Position numbers and translations under genes: made by a program. From NCBI GenBank assembly GCA_963732775.1, contig CAVTAR010000003.1, forward strand, positions 310,001-374,000: a stretch of 64,000 nucleotides of DNA, written 5' to 3'. The notes beneath the pieces are model-generated. The model was given only the letters and a program-made list of their open reading frames with translations, had not been told where the DNA came from and made no database searches. Origin of the DNA: CAVRQM01 sp963732775. Its GTDB lineage: Bacteria > Pseudomonadota > Alphaproteobacteria > Acetobacterales > Acetobacteraceae. Shown one piece after another: positions 54,387-62,146 of the stretch (positions within the stretch are counted from its first letter, which is position 1; each line of letters begins with the position of its first letter).

Positions 54387-54645
54387 CGCCGCGTTCCGCC
54401 TTGCGCCAGGCGGCGCGCATCCCTATCTTTTGGGTCGCGCTGTCACGCACGTGCCTCTGGCACCGGCCTTCCGCCGGGTTCGTTACGCAACGACGTCAAG
54501 CGTTCTGGCAATCCGGGTTCCCGATCCGCCATCGAGTGCGGGCACGGGACCACGACAACTCTGGTCGCTGGTTCGTTCGACCGTTTCGCAACCTCGCTCG
54601 TCGCCTCCAGTAAGGCGAGCGTGCCATCAGGAAGGCTTTCGCGCG
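54387..54645 (+). promoter_or_regulatory. 259-base structured leader of the ornithine decarboxylase gene
   Basis: No separate gene is evident. Close to the start codon, CGCT-CGT-CGCCT and AGGCGAGCG (54596-54622) pair into a bulged hairpin. It ends about 6 bases before the ribosome-binding site AGGAAGG. Alphaproteobacterial ornithine decarboxylase genes are known to carry the conserved speF RNA element in this place; whether this leader belongs to it needs a covariance-model search. An arginine-rich open frame also ends here at TAA 54611-54613, and could be read as a leader peptide. Confidence 0.45.
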
Positions 54646-55776
54646 ATGACTCCCAAGATCGCCCGTTACCTGTCCGAGCAGCAGCCGGCCACGCCGTGCT
54701 TGGTGCTCGACATCGACCGTGTCGCGGAGAACTTTACGGCCCTGCGCCACGCGCTGCCGCTCGCGCGCATTTACTACGCCGTCAAGGCCAATCCCGCGCC
54801 GCAGGTGCTCGCGCGCCTGGCCGGCCTCGGCAGCGCGTTCGACGCGGCGAGCGCCGAGGAGGTGGCGATGTGCCTCGACGCCGGCGCGGCACCGGCCGCG
54901 ATCAGCTTCGGCAACACCATCAAGAAGGCCTCCGCGATCCGCCGCGCTTATCGCGCCGGCGTGCGGCTGTTCGCGTTCGACTCCACCGAGGAACTCGACA
55001 AGCTGGCGCACGAGGCGCCGGGCAGCCGCGTCTATTGCCGCATCCTGGTCGAGAACACCGGTGCTGACTGGCCGCTGTCGAAGAAGTTCGGCACCGATGC
55101 GCAGACCGCCACCTCCCTCATGGTGCGCGCCGGACAGCTCGGGCTCGTCCCGTACGGCCTGTCGTTCCACGTCGGCAGCCAGCAGACCGACAGCGGCGCC
55201 TACGTCGCGGCCATCGCCAAGGTCGGGATGCTGTTCACCGACCTGCGGCGCGCCGGCGTGGACGTGCGCATGGTCAACCTCGGTGGCGGCTTCCCGGTGC
55301 GCTACCGTGACGAGGTGCCGGGCATCGACTGCTTCGCGCACGCCATCATGGGCGCCCTGACCCGGCATTTCGGCAACGCCGTGCCGGAGCTCCTGGTCGA
55401 GCCCGGCCGCTACATCGTCGGCGACGCCGGCGTGGTCAGCAGCGAGGTGGTGCTGGTCAGCCGTCGTTGCGGCGGCGACCCGGTGCGCTGGGTGTATCTG
55501 GATATCGGCCGCTTCGGCGGCCTGGCCGAGACCGAGGGCGAGGCCATCCGCTACCGCATCGCCACCCCGCATGACGGAGGCGAGACCGGGCCGGTGACGA
55601 TCGCCGGGCCCACCTGCGACGGTGCGGACATCCTCTACGAGCGCGCCAACTACCGCCTGCCGACCGCACTCGCGAGCGGTGACCGCGTGGAGCTGATGGA
55701 CACCGGCGCCTACGTCTCGACCTACGCGAGCCAGCGGTTCAACGGCTTCGCGCCATTGGAGGAACACTACATCTGA
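54646..55776 (+). CDS. Ornithine/lysine decarboxylase, fold type III (PLP)
   Basis: A 376-residue alanine-racemase-fold decarboxylase making putrescine from ornithine (or cadaverine from lysine). It has the PLP lysine in YYAVKANP (Lys48), SFHVGSQ, the phosphate-binding LGGGFP, EPGRYIVGDAG, the catalytic-cysteine segment GPTCDGADIL, and GAYVSTYAS near the end. The short length and lack of an N-terminal wing are typical of the alphaproteobacterial/eukaryotic ODC type. AGGAAGG lies about 10 bases before the ATG. Ornithine versus lysine cannot be settled by eye. Confidence 0.93.
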   Translation: MTPKIARYLSEQQPATPCLVLDIDRVAENFTALRHALPLARIYYAVKANPAPQVLARLAGLGSAFDAASAEEVAMCLDAGAAPAAISFGNTIKKASAIRRAYRAGVRLFAFDSTEELDKLAHEAPGSRVYCRILVENTGADWPLSKKFGTDAQTATSLMVRAGQLGLVPYGLSFHVGSQQTDSGAYVAAIAKVGMLFTDLRRAGVDVRMVNLGGGFPVRYRDEVPGIDCFAHAIMGALTRHFGNAVPELLVEPGRYIVGDAGVVSSEVVLVSRRCGGDPVRWVYLDIGRFGGLAETEGEAIRYRIATPHDGGETGPVTIAGPTCDGADILYERANYRLPTALASGDRVELMDTGAYVSTYASQRFNGFAPLEEHYI

Positions 55777-55837
55777 CGCCACATTGGCGGCGCGCGGCTT
55801 CTGCGGCATGGTGTCTCCGTTCGCATCCGGAGGCACC

Positions 55838-56041
55838 ATGAGCGGCAGCAGCGTCGATCTCCCGGCCATGTTCGCGCTGCTCACGCACGTGAGCGAGGCG
55901 CTGGGCGAGGCGCAGACCGAGTTGCGTGAGTTGAAGCACGGCCAGGCGGCGCTGCTCGCCGAATTGCGCGTCGAGATCGCCTCGTTGCGCGGCGAACTCG
56001 CGCACTACCACGCCGCAGCGGTCGCCCGCGACGAGGGATGA
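55838..56041 (+). CDS. Small coiled-coil hypothetical protein
   Basis: A 67-residue soluble protein beginning MSGSSVDLPAMFALLTHVSE. A long heptad-like helix (LGEAQTELRELKHGQAALLAELRVEIASLRGEL) makes up most of it, and it ends AHYHAAAVARDEG. CCGGAGG lies just before the ATG. Its end overlaps the CaiB-type gene by four bases (ATGA). The IASLR-x-E-x-A-x-YH segment recurs in the protein encoded at 57269. No function is known. Confidence 0.7.
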   Translation: MSGSSVDLPAMFALLTHVSEALGEAQTELRELKHGQAALLAELRVEIASLRGELAHYHAAAVARDEG

Positions 56042-57261
56042 CGCGGACGATGGGCGCACTCGACGGTCTGCGCGTCGTCGACCTCACCCGCGTGCTGGGC
56101 GGTCCGTACTGCACCATGATCCTGGCCGACCACGGGGCGGACGTGGTCAAGGTCGAGCCGCCGCAGGGCGACGAGGTGCGCGACTGGGGGCCGCCATTCC
56201 TGGAGCACGCGGACGGCACCCGCGACGCGAGCTATTTCCTTGGCGTGAACCGCAACAAGCGCGCACTGGCACTCGACCTCGCCCAGCTGGCCGGGCGCGA
56301 GGTGCTGCTGCGGCTGCTCGAGAGTGCGGACGTGCTGGTGGAGAACTTCAAGCCCGGCAGCCTGGAGCGCTGGGATCTCGGCTATGCGGATGTGCTGGCC
56401 GAGCGGTTCCCGCGCCTGATTCACTGTCGCCTGTCGGGCTTCGGCGCCGACGGGCCGCTCGGCCGCCTGCCCGGCTACGACGTGATCGTCCAGGCGATGT
56501 GCGGCCTGATGAGCGTGAACGGCGAGCCGGACGGCGGCGGCGTGCGCATTGCCATGCCGGTGGTTGACATGGGCACCGGGCTGTACTCCGCCGTCGGCAT
56601 CCTGATGGCGCTGCACGAGCGCACCCGCTCCGGCCTCGGCCAGTTCCTCGACATGACGCTGCACGATTGCGGCTTGGCGTTGCTGCACCCGCAGGCGGCC
56701 AACTACCTGCTCGGCGGCCAGCGGCCCAGGCCCACCGGCAACGACCACCCCAACATCGCGCCGTATTCCAAGTTCCGCACCGGCGGCGGCGACATCGTGC
56801 TGGCGATCGGCAACGACGCCCAGTTCCGCCGCCTGTGCGCGATCCTGGGCGCCCCGGCACTCGCAGAGGACCCGCGCTACACCAGCAACAGCGCCCGCGT
56901 GGCGAACCGCCCGGCGCTGACCGAGGCGCTGGAAGTGCTGCTGGCGGCGCACGACGGCGCGACGCTGGCCGACCGCCTGCTGCGCGACGGCCTGCCCGCC
57001 GGGCCCGTGCTGGCGATTGACGAGGCGCTCGCCGCCCCGCACACCATCGCGCGAGGCATGGTGGTCGAGCACGACGGCGTTCGCACGGTCGCCACCCCGA
57101 TCAAGCTGTCCCGCACGCCCGGCGAGACCCGATCCGCCCCGCCGCGTTTCGCTGAACATTCCGAGGCAGTGCTCGCGGAGCTGGGTCTGGACGCCGCAGA
57201 CATCGCTTCGCTGGAGCGCGACGGCGTGATAGTCGAGCGGCGACGTGTGGGCGGACGATGA
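56038..57261 (+). CDS. CaiB/BaiF-family (type III) CoA-transferase
   Basis: A 407-residue enzyme that moves CoA between carboxylic acids. It shows the family start LDGLRVVDLTRVLGGPYCTMILADHGADVVKVEPP, VNRNKRALALDL, ENFKPGSLERWDL, and the catalytic aspartate in VVDMGTGLYSAVG (Asp177). The downstream HPNIAPYSKFRT segment is also conserved. It lies between two small coiled-coil protein genes with coupling upstream. The substrate is not indicated by neighbours. Confidence 0.94.
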   Translation: MTRTMGALDGLRVVDLTRVLGGPYCTMILADHGADVVKVEPPQGDEVRDWGPPFLEHADGTRDASYFLGVNRNKRALALDLAQLAGREVLLRLLESADVLVENFKPGSLERWDLGYADVLAERFPRLIHCRLSGFGADGPLGRLPGYDVIVQAMCGLMSVNGEPDGGGVRIAMPVVDMGTGLYSAVGILMALHERTRSGLGQFLDMTLHDCGLALLHPQAANYLLGGQRPRPTGNDHPNIAPYSKFRTGGGDIVLAIGNDAQFRRLCAILGAPALAEDPRYTSNSARVANRPALTEALEVLLAAHDGATLADRLLRDGLPAGPVLAIDEALAAPHTIARGMVVEHDGVRTVATPIKLSRTPGETRSAPPRFAEHSEAVLAELGLDAADIASLERDGVIVERRRVGGR

Positions 57262-57268
57262 GCACCCG

Positions 57269-57565
57269 ATGAGCGGCAACGGGATCGACATGAGGCAACT
57301 CGGGGAGATGCTGCATTCCGTCGTACAGGGGCAGGCGGTGATGCAGGAGACGATCCGCAGGCTCTTCGACACAACGGAGCGATTTGGCCGACAGCTCGAC
57401 GCGCTGAGTGCGGACATCCGAGAGCAGGCAGGGCAAATCGCGAGTCTTCGTCAGGAGGTCGCCTTCTACCATGGGACGCTGGTCGGCCACGGCATACTGA
57501 TCGACGAGCACAACTCACGTTTGCGTTCGGTCGAGGATCGTCTCCAGCCCGGCCCGCCGGCGTGA
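57269..57565 (+). CDS. Small coiled-coil hypothetical protein
   Basis: A 98-residue soluble, helix-rich protein with two heptad stretches (residues about 10-60 and 75-92). The segment IASLRQEVAFYHGTLVGHG matches IASLRGELAHYHAAAVARD of the protein at 55838, so the two are probably related. The start is ATG 57269, eight bases after the CaiB-type stop; a GTG at 57245 is possible. No function is known. Confidence 0.65.
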   Translation: MSGNGIDMRQLGEMLHSVVQGQAVMQETIRRLFDTTERFGRQLDALSADIREQAGQIASLRQEVAFYHGTLVGHGILIDEHNSRLRSVEDRLQPGPPA

Positions 57566-57597
57566 CGCGGGGCGATTTGCCTTCGGAGGGGAGCCTC

Positions 57598-57900
57598 ATG
57601 ACGTTTACGAGCACACCTGACGACCAAGTCGAGTATCAAGCGTTGATGGGCCAGTTGCACGACCTTCGTGACGAAAATTTCGCCCTGCAAGCCGAAATAG
57701 CCGCCGACTGCAACAAAGATTACTTTCCGAGGCTGCGCCAACAAAGCCTGCGGCACGCGGCGATCCGTGCGCAACTTCAGGAGTACTGGCAGCGCAAAGA
57801 GGGCTCGTCGGCGGTTCCTGCCACAGCGACCGCCCGTCACGTCACGATCGAGGAGCTCGATGCCCGCTTGCGCCTGGTAGAGGCGCGGCTCGCCTCCTGA
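57598..57900 (+). CDS. Small coiled-coil hypothetical protein
   Basis: A 100-residue protein, MTFTSTPDDQVEYQALMGQL at the start, with a helical stretch (LHDLRDENFALQAEIAADC) and a C-terminal LDARLRLVEARLAS helix. GGAGGGGAG lies before the ATG at 57598. The base composition is less GC-rich than its neighbours. It shares the small size and coiled-coil character of the two proteins upstream, but no clear sequence match. No function is known. Confidence 0.6.
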   Translation: MTFTSTPDDQVEYQALMGQLHDLRDENFALQAEIAADCNKDYFPRLRQQSLRHAAIRAQLQEYWQRKEGSSAVPATATARHVTIEELDARLRLVEARLAS

Positions 57901-57913
57901 GCCGCCGCGAACT

Positions 57914-59638
57914 GTGACCCGCCGCTCTCCCGGCGACCTCCGCTCCGCCCGCTGGTTCGGCTCGGCCGACCTGCGTTCCTTCGGCCATCGCAGCCGCGCG
58001 AAGCAGATGGGCTACGCCGCCGAGGACTGGGCCGGCAAGCCGGTCATCGGCATCCTCAACACCTGGTCCGACATCAACCCCTGCCACCAGCATTTCCGCA
58101 TCCGTGCGGAAGAGGTGAAGCGCGGCGTGTGGCAGGCCGGCGGCTTTCCGCTGGAGATCCCGGCGCTGGCACTGCCCGAGAACTTCATGAAGCCGACCAC
58201 CATGCTCTACCGCAACCTGCTGGCGATGGAGGCCGAGGAGATCGCGCGATCGCTGCCGCTCGACGGCCTCGTGCTAATGGGCGGCTGCGACAAGACCACG
58301 CCCGCGCTCGTCATGGCCGCGATCAGCGTCGACCTGCCGGCGATCTTCCTGCCTGCCGGCCCGATGCTGCGCGGCCACGCCGCCGGCCGCACGCTCGGCA
58401 GCGGCTCCGATACCTGGAAATACTGGGCCGAACTGCGGGCGGGCACCATCACCGAGGCCGACTGGCAGGACGTGGAGGACGGCATCGCCCGCTCCTGGGG
58501 CACCTGCATGACCATGGGCACCGCCAGCACCATGACCGCGGCAGCCGAGGCGATGGGCCTCGCACTGCCCGGCAGCAGTTCCATCCCCGCGCCGGACTCC
58601 AGCCACGCCCGCATGGCCACCGCCTGCGGGCGGCGCATCGTCGACCTAGTATGGGAGGACGTCCGGCCCTCCACCCTGCTCGGGCCGAGCAGCTTCGACA
58701 ACGCGGCGCGCGTGGTGCTGGCGCTCGGCGGCTCGACCAACGCGCTGATCCACCTCGTCGCCATGGCGCGCCGCGCCGGAGCGCCGCTGTCGCTCGACCG
58801 CTTCGACGCGCTGTCGCGCGAGACGCCGCTGCTGGCCGACGTCCGCCCCGCCGGCGCCTGGCTGATGGAGGATTTCTACTACGCCGGCGGCTTGCGGGCG
58901 CTCATGGCGCGGCTCGGCGACGCGCTCGACCTGTCCGCGCGCACCGTCGCCGGCGGCACCCTCGGCGAGGCCATCGCCGGAGCGAAGGTCTGGAACGACG
59001 CCGTGATCCGGCCGCTCGACAACCCGGTGCGGGCCGACGCGGGCCTCGCCGTGCTGCGCGGCAATCTCGCGCCGGAGGGCGCCGTCATCAAGCACAGCGC
59101 GGCCGAACCGCACCTGCTGCGGCACACGGGTGCCGCGATCGTGTTCGACGACTACGCCGCCATGGCCGGCCGCATCGACGACCCTGACCTGCCGGCAACT
59201 CCAGACAGCGTGCTCGTGCTGCGCCACGCCGGGCCGATCGGCGGGCCGGGGATGCCGGAGTGGGGTATGCTGCCCATCCCCCGCAAGCTGCTGCAAGCCG
59301 GCGTGCGCGACATGGTGCGGATCAGCGACGCCCGCATGTCGGGCACCAGCTACGGCACCTGCGTGCTGCACGTCGCGCCAGAGAGCGCCGTCGGCGGCCC
59401 GCTCGCCCTTGTGCGCGACGGCGACAGCGTCGCGCTCGACGTGCCGGGGCGGACGCTCTCGCTGCTGGTCGACGAGGCCGAGCTGGCACGCCGCCGCGCG
59501 ACCTGGACGCCGCCCGCGCCGCACTACGCCCGCGGCTACGGCAGGCTCAGCGCCGAGCAGATCACGCAGGCGCACGAGGGTTGCGACTTCCGCATCCTGG
59601 AGCGCGGACCGGCGACGCCCGAGCCGGAGATCCACTGA
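57914..59638 (+). CDS. IlvD/Edd-family dehydratase, probably sugar-acid type
   Basis: A 574-residue Fe-S dehydratase. Cluster cysteines are Cys57 (DINPCHQHF), Cys125 (GGCDKTTPA, with the carbamylated-lysine position nearby) and Cys198 (GTCMTMGTAST). The C-terminal ISDARMSGTSYGTCVLHVAPE matches L-arabinonate/D-xylonate dehydratases. The GNLAPEGAVIKHSA segment is shared by the whole family. This branch acts on sugar acids rather than on dihydroxy-isovalerate. The GTG start follows the coiled-coil gene by 13 bases. No sugar transport gene is adjacent. Confidence 0.9.
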   Translation: MTRRSPGDLRSARWFGSADLRSFGHRSRAKQMGYAAEDWAGKPVIGILNTWSDINPCHQHFRIRAEEVKRGVWQAGGFPLEIPALALPENFMKPTTMLYRNLLAMEAEEIARSLPLDGLVLMGGCDKTTPALVMAAISVDLPAIFLPAGPMLRGHAAGRTLGSGSDTWKYWAELRAGTITEADWQDVEDGIARSWGTCMTMGTASTMTAAAEAMGLALPGSSSIPAPDSSHARMATACGRRIVDLVWEDVRPSTLLGPSSFDNAARVVLALGGSTNALIHLVAMARRAGAPLSLDRFDALSRETPLLADVRPAGAWLMEDFYYAGGLRALMARLGDALDLSARTVAGGTLGEAIAGAKVWNDAVIRPLDNPVRADAGLAVLRGNLAPEGAVIKHSAAEPHLLRHTGAAIVFDDYAAMAGRIDDPDLPATPDSVLVLRHAGPIGGPGMPEWGMLPIPRKLLQAGVRDMVRISDARMSGTSYGTCVLHVAPESAVGGPLALVRDGDSVALDVPGRTLSLLVDEAELARRRATWTPPAPHYARGYGRLSAEQITQAHEGCDFRILERGPATPEPEIH

Positions 59639-59680
59639 ACCCCCGACGCTCCGGCACGTTCGCGATTCTGGAGGTGGGCC

Positions 59681-59986
59681 ATGCCGACGAGAACGATCGC
59701 GATATTTCCTGCGGCGCTGCTGGCCATCGCCGCCCCGGCCGCGGCCCAGGCCCCGCAGGCGGGCACGAAGGCCGGGCCGCCACCCGTGACCACCCCGGCG
59801 CCAGTGCCCGACGTGGTGCCCGCCACGCCAGGACAGACCAGCCCGGCGACGATCCCGGAGCAGATCGCACCGCCCGCCGGAACCGGCGGGCCGGCGAACA
59901 TCACGCCGTTCAGTGCCGCGCCCTCCGGGTCGCTGCCTTCGGCGCAGACCGGGACCGACGCTCCGGCGCCCAACCTGTCGAAGTGA
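59681..59986 (+). CDS. Small exported Pro/Ala-rich protein
   Basis: A 101-residue protein with a signal peptide (IAIFPAALLAIAAPAAAQA, cleavage after AQA). The mature part of about 78 residues is nearly all Pro, Ala, Thr, Gly and Ser, with no cysteine and no predicted fold. GGAGGTGG precedes the ATG. It is probably a disordered periplasmic or cell-wall-associated protein. Codon use looks like the neighbours, but low complexity limits confidence. Confidence 0.6.
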   Translation: MPTRTIAIFPAALLAIAAPAAAQAPQAGTKAGPPPVTTPAPVPDVVPATPGQTSPATIPEQIAPPAGTGGPANITPFSAAPSGSLPSAQTGTDAPAPNLSK

Positions 59987-60026
59987 CGCGCGCCGCGCGT
60001 CGCCTTGGTCCGGCTCTTCGCGACGG

Positions 60027-60989
60027 TCAGTTTGCGTCCGGGAGCGGACCTCGCCAGTGCGGTCCAGGCACGTTGAGCAGGCGAAGCCCAATCGCGACGC
60101 AGGCCACGCCCAGCAGCAGTTCCGGCCCTACGCGCTCCCCCAGCACCAGCCATCCGGCGAGGATGCCGAACAGCGGCGTCAGGAACGTGAAGCCGGAGAC
60201 CAGTCCCGCAGGATAGCGCAGCACCAGCCAGAACCAGGCAAGGTAGCTCGCGAACGCCACCACCACCGACTGGTACAGCAGGCTCGCCCACGCCAGCGCC
60301 GTCGCGTGCGGCCAGGAAAGTTCGCCGAGGGCGGCGCAGCCCAGCAGCATCACCGGCCAGCCGCCGCCCAGCTGATAGACCAGCACCGCCCCGGGACTGG
60401 CGACGCGCAACGCGGGCGAGGCCTTCACCAGCACGGTGTTGACCGCCCAGGTGAAGCCCGAGAACAGGCACAGCGCATCGCCCGGCAGGCTCGCCCCGGG
60501 TGCGGCGGCACCCCGCGCGAACACCGTCGCGACCCCCGCGAACGCCACGACCAACCCCAGGAAGGGCCGCCGCCGCAGCCGCTCGCCCGGCACGAAGACG
60601 TGGGCACCGGCGGCGGTGAAGAACGGCGCCGTGTACAGGAACAGCACGCCGCGCGACGCCGTGGTCAGGCTCAGCCCCTCGTAGAGCGCCACGAACTCCA
60701 GGCCGAACACCAGCGCCGTCACCGCCGCCGGCAGCAGCGCCGCCCCGCGCGGCCAGAACGGTCGCAGACCCGCGCCACCCTCGCGCAGCCCGGTCCACAG
60801 GCAAAGGCAGCCCACGGCGATGGCCGAGCGCAGCACGCCCTGCAGCGTCGGCGCCACGCCGCCGGCCACGGCGAGCTTCACGCTCACCTGCTGGGCGCCC
60901 CACAGCGCGCACAGCACGACCAGCAGCAGCATGACCGGCAGGTCGAGGCTAACGCGGCGCGGCGACCGTTTCGCTTCGGCCACCGCCAT
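60027..60989 (-). CDS. EamA-family (DMT superfamily) transporter
   Basis: A 320-residue inner-membrane protein with ten hydrophobic helices in two EamA halves. The first begins LLLVVLCALWGAQQVSVKLAV and the second near GDALCLFSGFTWAVNTVLVK. The final RVGPELLLGVACVAIGLRLL is typical of the family. Members export amino acids or metabolites. The start at 60989 fits the helix pattern. It lies 8 bases after the GT61 gene and may be in its transcript. Confidence 0.9.
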   Translation of the reverse strand: MAVAEAKRSPRRVSLDLPVMLLLVVLCALWGAQQVSVKLAVAGGVAPTLQGVLRSAIAVGCLCLWTGLREGGAGLRPFWPRGAALLPAAVTALVFGLEFVALYEGLSLTTASRGVLFLYTAPFFTAAGAHVFVPGERLRRRPFLGLVVAFAGVATVFARGAAAPGASLPGDALCLFSGFTWAVNTVLVKASPALRVASPGAVLVYQLGGGWPVMLLGCAALGELSWPHATALAWASLLYQSVVVAFASYLAWFWLVLRYPAGLVSGFTFLTPLFGILAGWLVLGERVGPELLLGVACVAIGLRLLNVPGPHWRGPLPDAN

Positions 60990-60997
60990 CCGCGCGC

Positions 60998-62146
60998 TCA
61001 GGACACTGCCTCGAGTGCGCTGCGGAACCGCGCCGGCTCGATGCCGAACGGGTTGTGCGACTGCGGCCGCCCGCGCGACGACAGCGGGCCGAACAGCTCC
61101 ACGTAGCGGCCCATGAGCTGGCCGGAGATGTCCCAGAAGAACGGGTCCGGGAAATCGCCGGGCGACAGCACCACCGCCGCCGTGCCGGGCCGGCAGAACA
61201 GCAGGTTGGCGAGCGCCGCGCCCTTGACGCCGACGACGATGTCCGCCTCGTGGAACAGCCGCGCCTGCTCGGCCATGGGCAGCGTCTCGGGGGCCACCGG
61301 CTCGAACCCGCGCTCGGCGCACATCGCCCAGAGTGCCGCCTCGTTGTCGAGCTGGCGCGGGCTGTCCGGCGCGCGCCGGATGAACAGGCGGCGGCCAGGT
61401 AGCCGGGTCGCGAGCTGGCCGCGCAGCACGAGCGCGCGCAGGCAGGCCAGGCTCTCCGGCAGCTTGGCGAGCGGCGGGACATGCACCGGCGTCACGTAGA
61501 GGAGGTGCGCGAAGCTCCAGGCCTCGTCGTCTGGCTGGGCCACCACCGGCAGCCCGGGTGCGACAAGCGCGAGCATCTCGGCCACCACGCGCCGCATCGC
61601 CTCGCTCGACTGATGGCCGATCACCAGTTGCACGCCGGCCGGCAGGCGCGCGCGGGACAGCATCGCCACCAGCGCCGCGCCGTCGATGAGCCAGTGCCCG
61701 AAGTTCTGATACCACGGGCGCTTCACCAGCACGCTCGGCCGCTCGATGCGCTTGGTCACGGCGACGTCGAGCGCATACCGGCCGTCACCGGCGGTGCGGA
61801 ACGCCTCCGGCGCGAGACCCTGGGCAAGGAACTCCGCGGCGCTCTCGTGCAGTAGGGCGCCCCCGCTGGTGACGACTGTCCCCTGCCCCGCCACGATGGC
61901 GTCGGCCAGAGTGAGGCAGCGCAGCGGGTCGTACCGCTGCTGCGTCGCGGCCATGTACTCGGCATGCAGCGCCGCCTGGGGAGGCTCGAGCGCCGTCGCC
62001 TCGACCAGCAGCGGCCGGCGCCGCGCGTACTGGCCGGCCGGCAGCAGCACGTCGGCGCGACGGAGGCCGTGCAGGGTCCGCTCCGCCAGCAGCGCGGGGA
62101 CCCGGATGGCGGTGGCCAGCACGCGGCCCTCGCGCTCGTCAAGCAT
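60998..62146 (-). CDS. Glycosyltransferase family 61 protein
   Basis: A 382-residue protein with the GT61/DUF563 hallmarks. QNFGHWLIDGAALVAML is followed by RRLFIRRAPDSPRQLDNE, a region around FEPVAPETLPMAEQARLFHEAD, and IVVGVKGAALANLLFCRPGT. The family transfers sugars such as xylose or beta-linked residues; bacterial members often lie in capsule or O-antigen loci. The start overlaps the end of the larger glycosyltransferase gene by 8 bases, implying co-expression. The sugar is not identifiable. Confidence 0.88.
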   Translation of the reverse strand: MLDEREGRVLATAIRVPALLAERTLHGLRRADVLLPAGQYARRRPLLVEATALEPPQAALHAEYMAATQQRYDPLRCLTLADAIVAGQGTVVTSGGALLHESAAEFLAQGLAPEAFRTAGDGRYALDVAVTKRIERPSVLVKRPWYQNFGHWLIDGAALVAMLSRARLPAGVQLVIGHQSSEAMRRVVAEMLALVAPGLPVVAQPDDEAWSFAHLLYVTPVHVPPLAKLPESLACLRALVLRGQLATRLPGRRLFIRRAPDSPRQLDNEAALWAMCAERGFEPVAPETLPMAEQARLFHEADIVVGVKGAALANLLFCRPGTAAVVLSPGDFPDPFFWDISGQLMGRYVELFGPLSSRGRPQSHNPFGIEPARFRSALEAVS

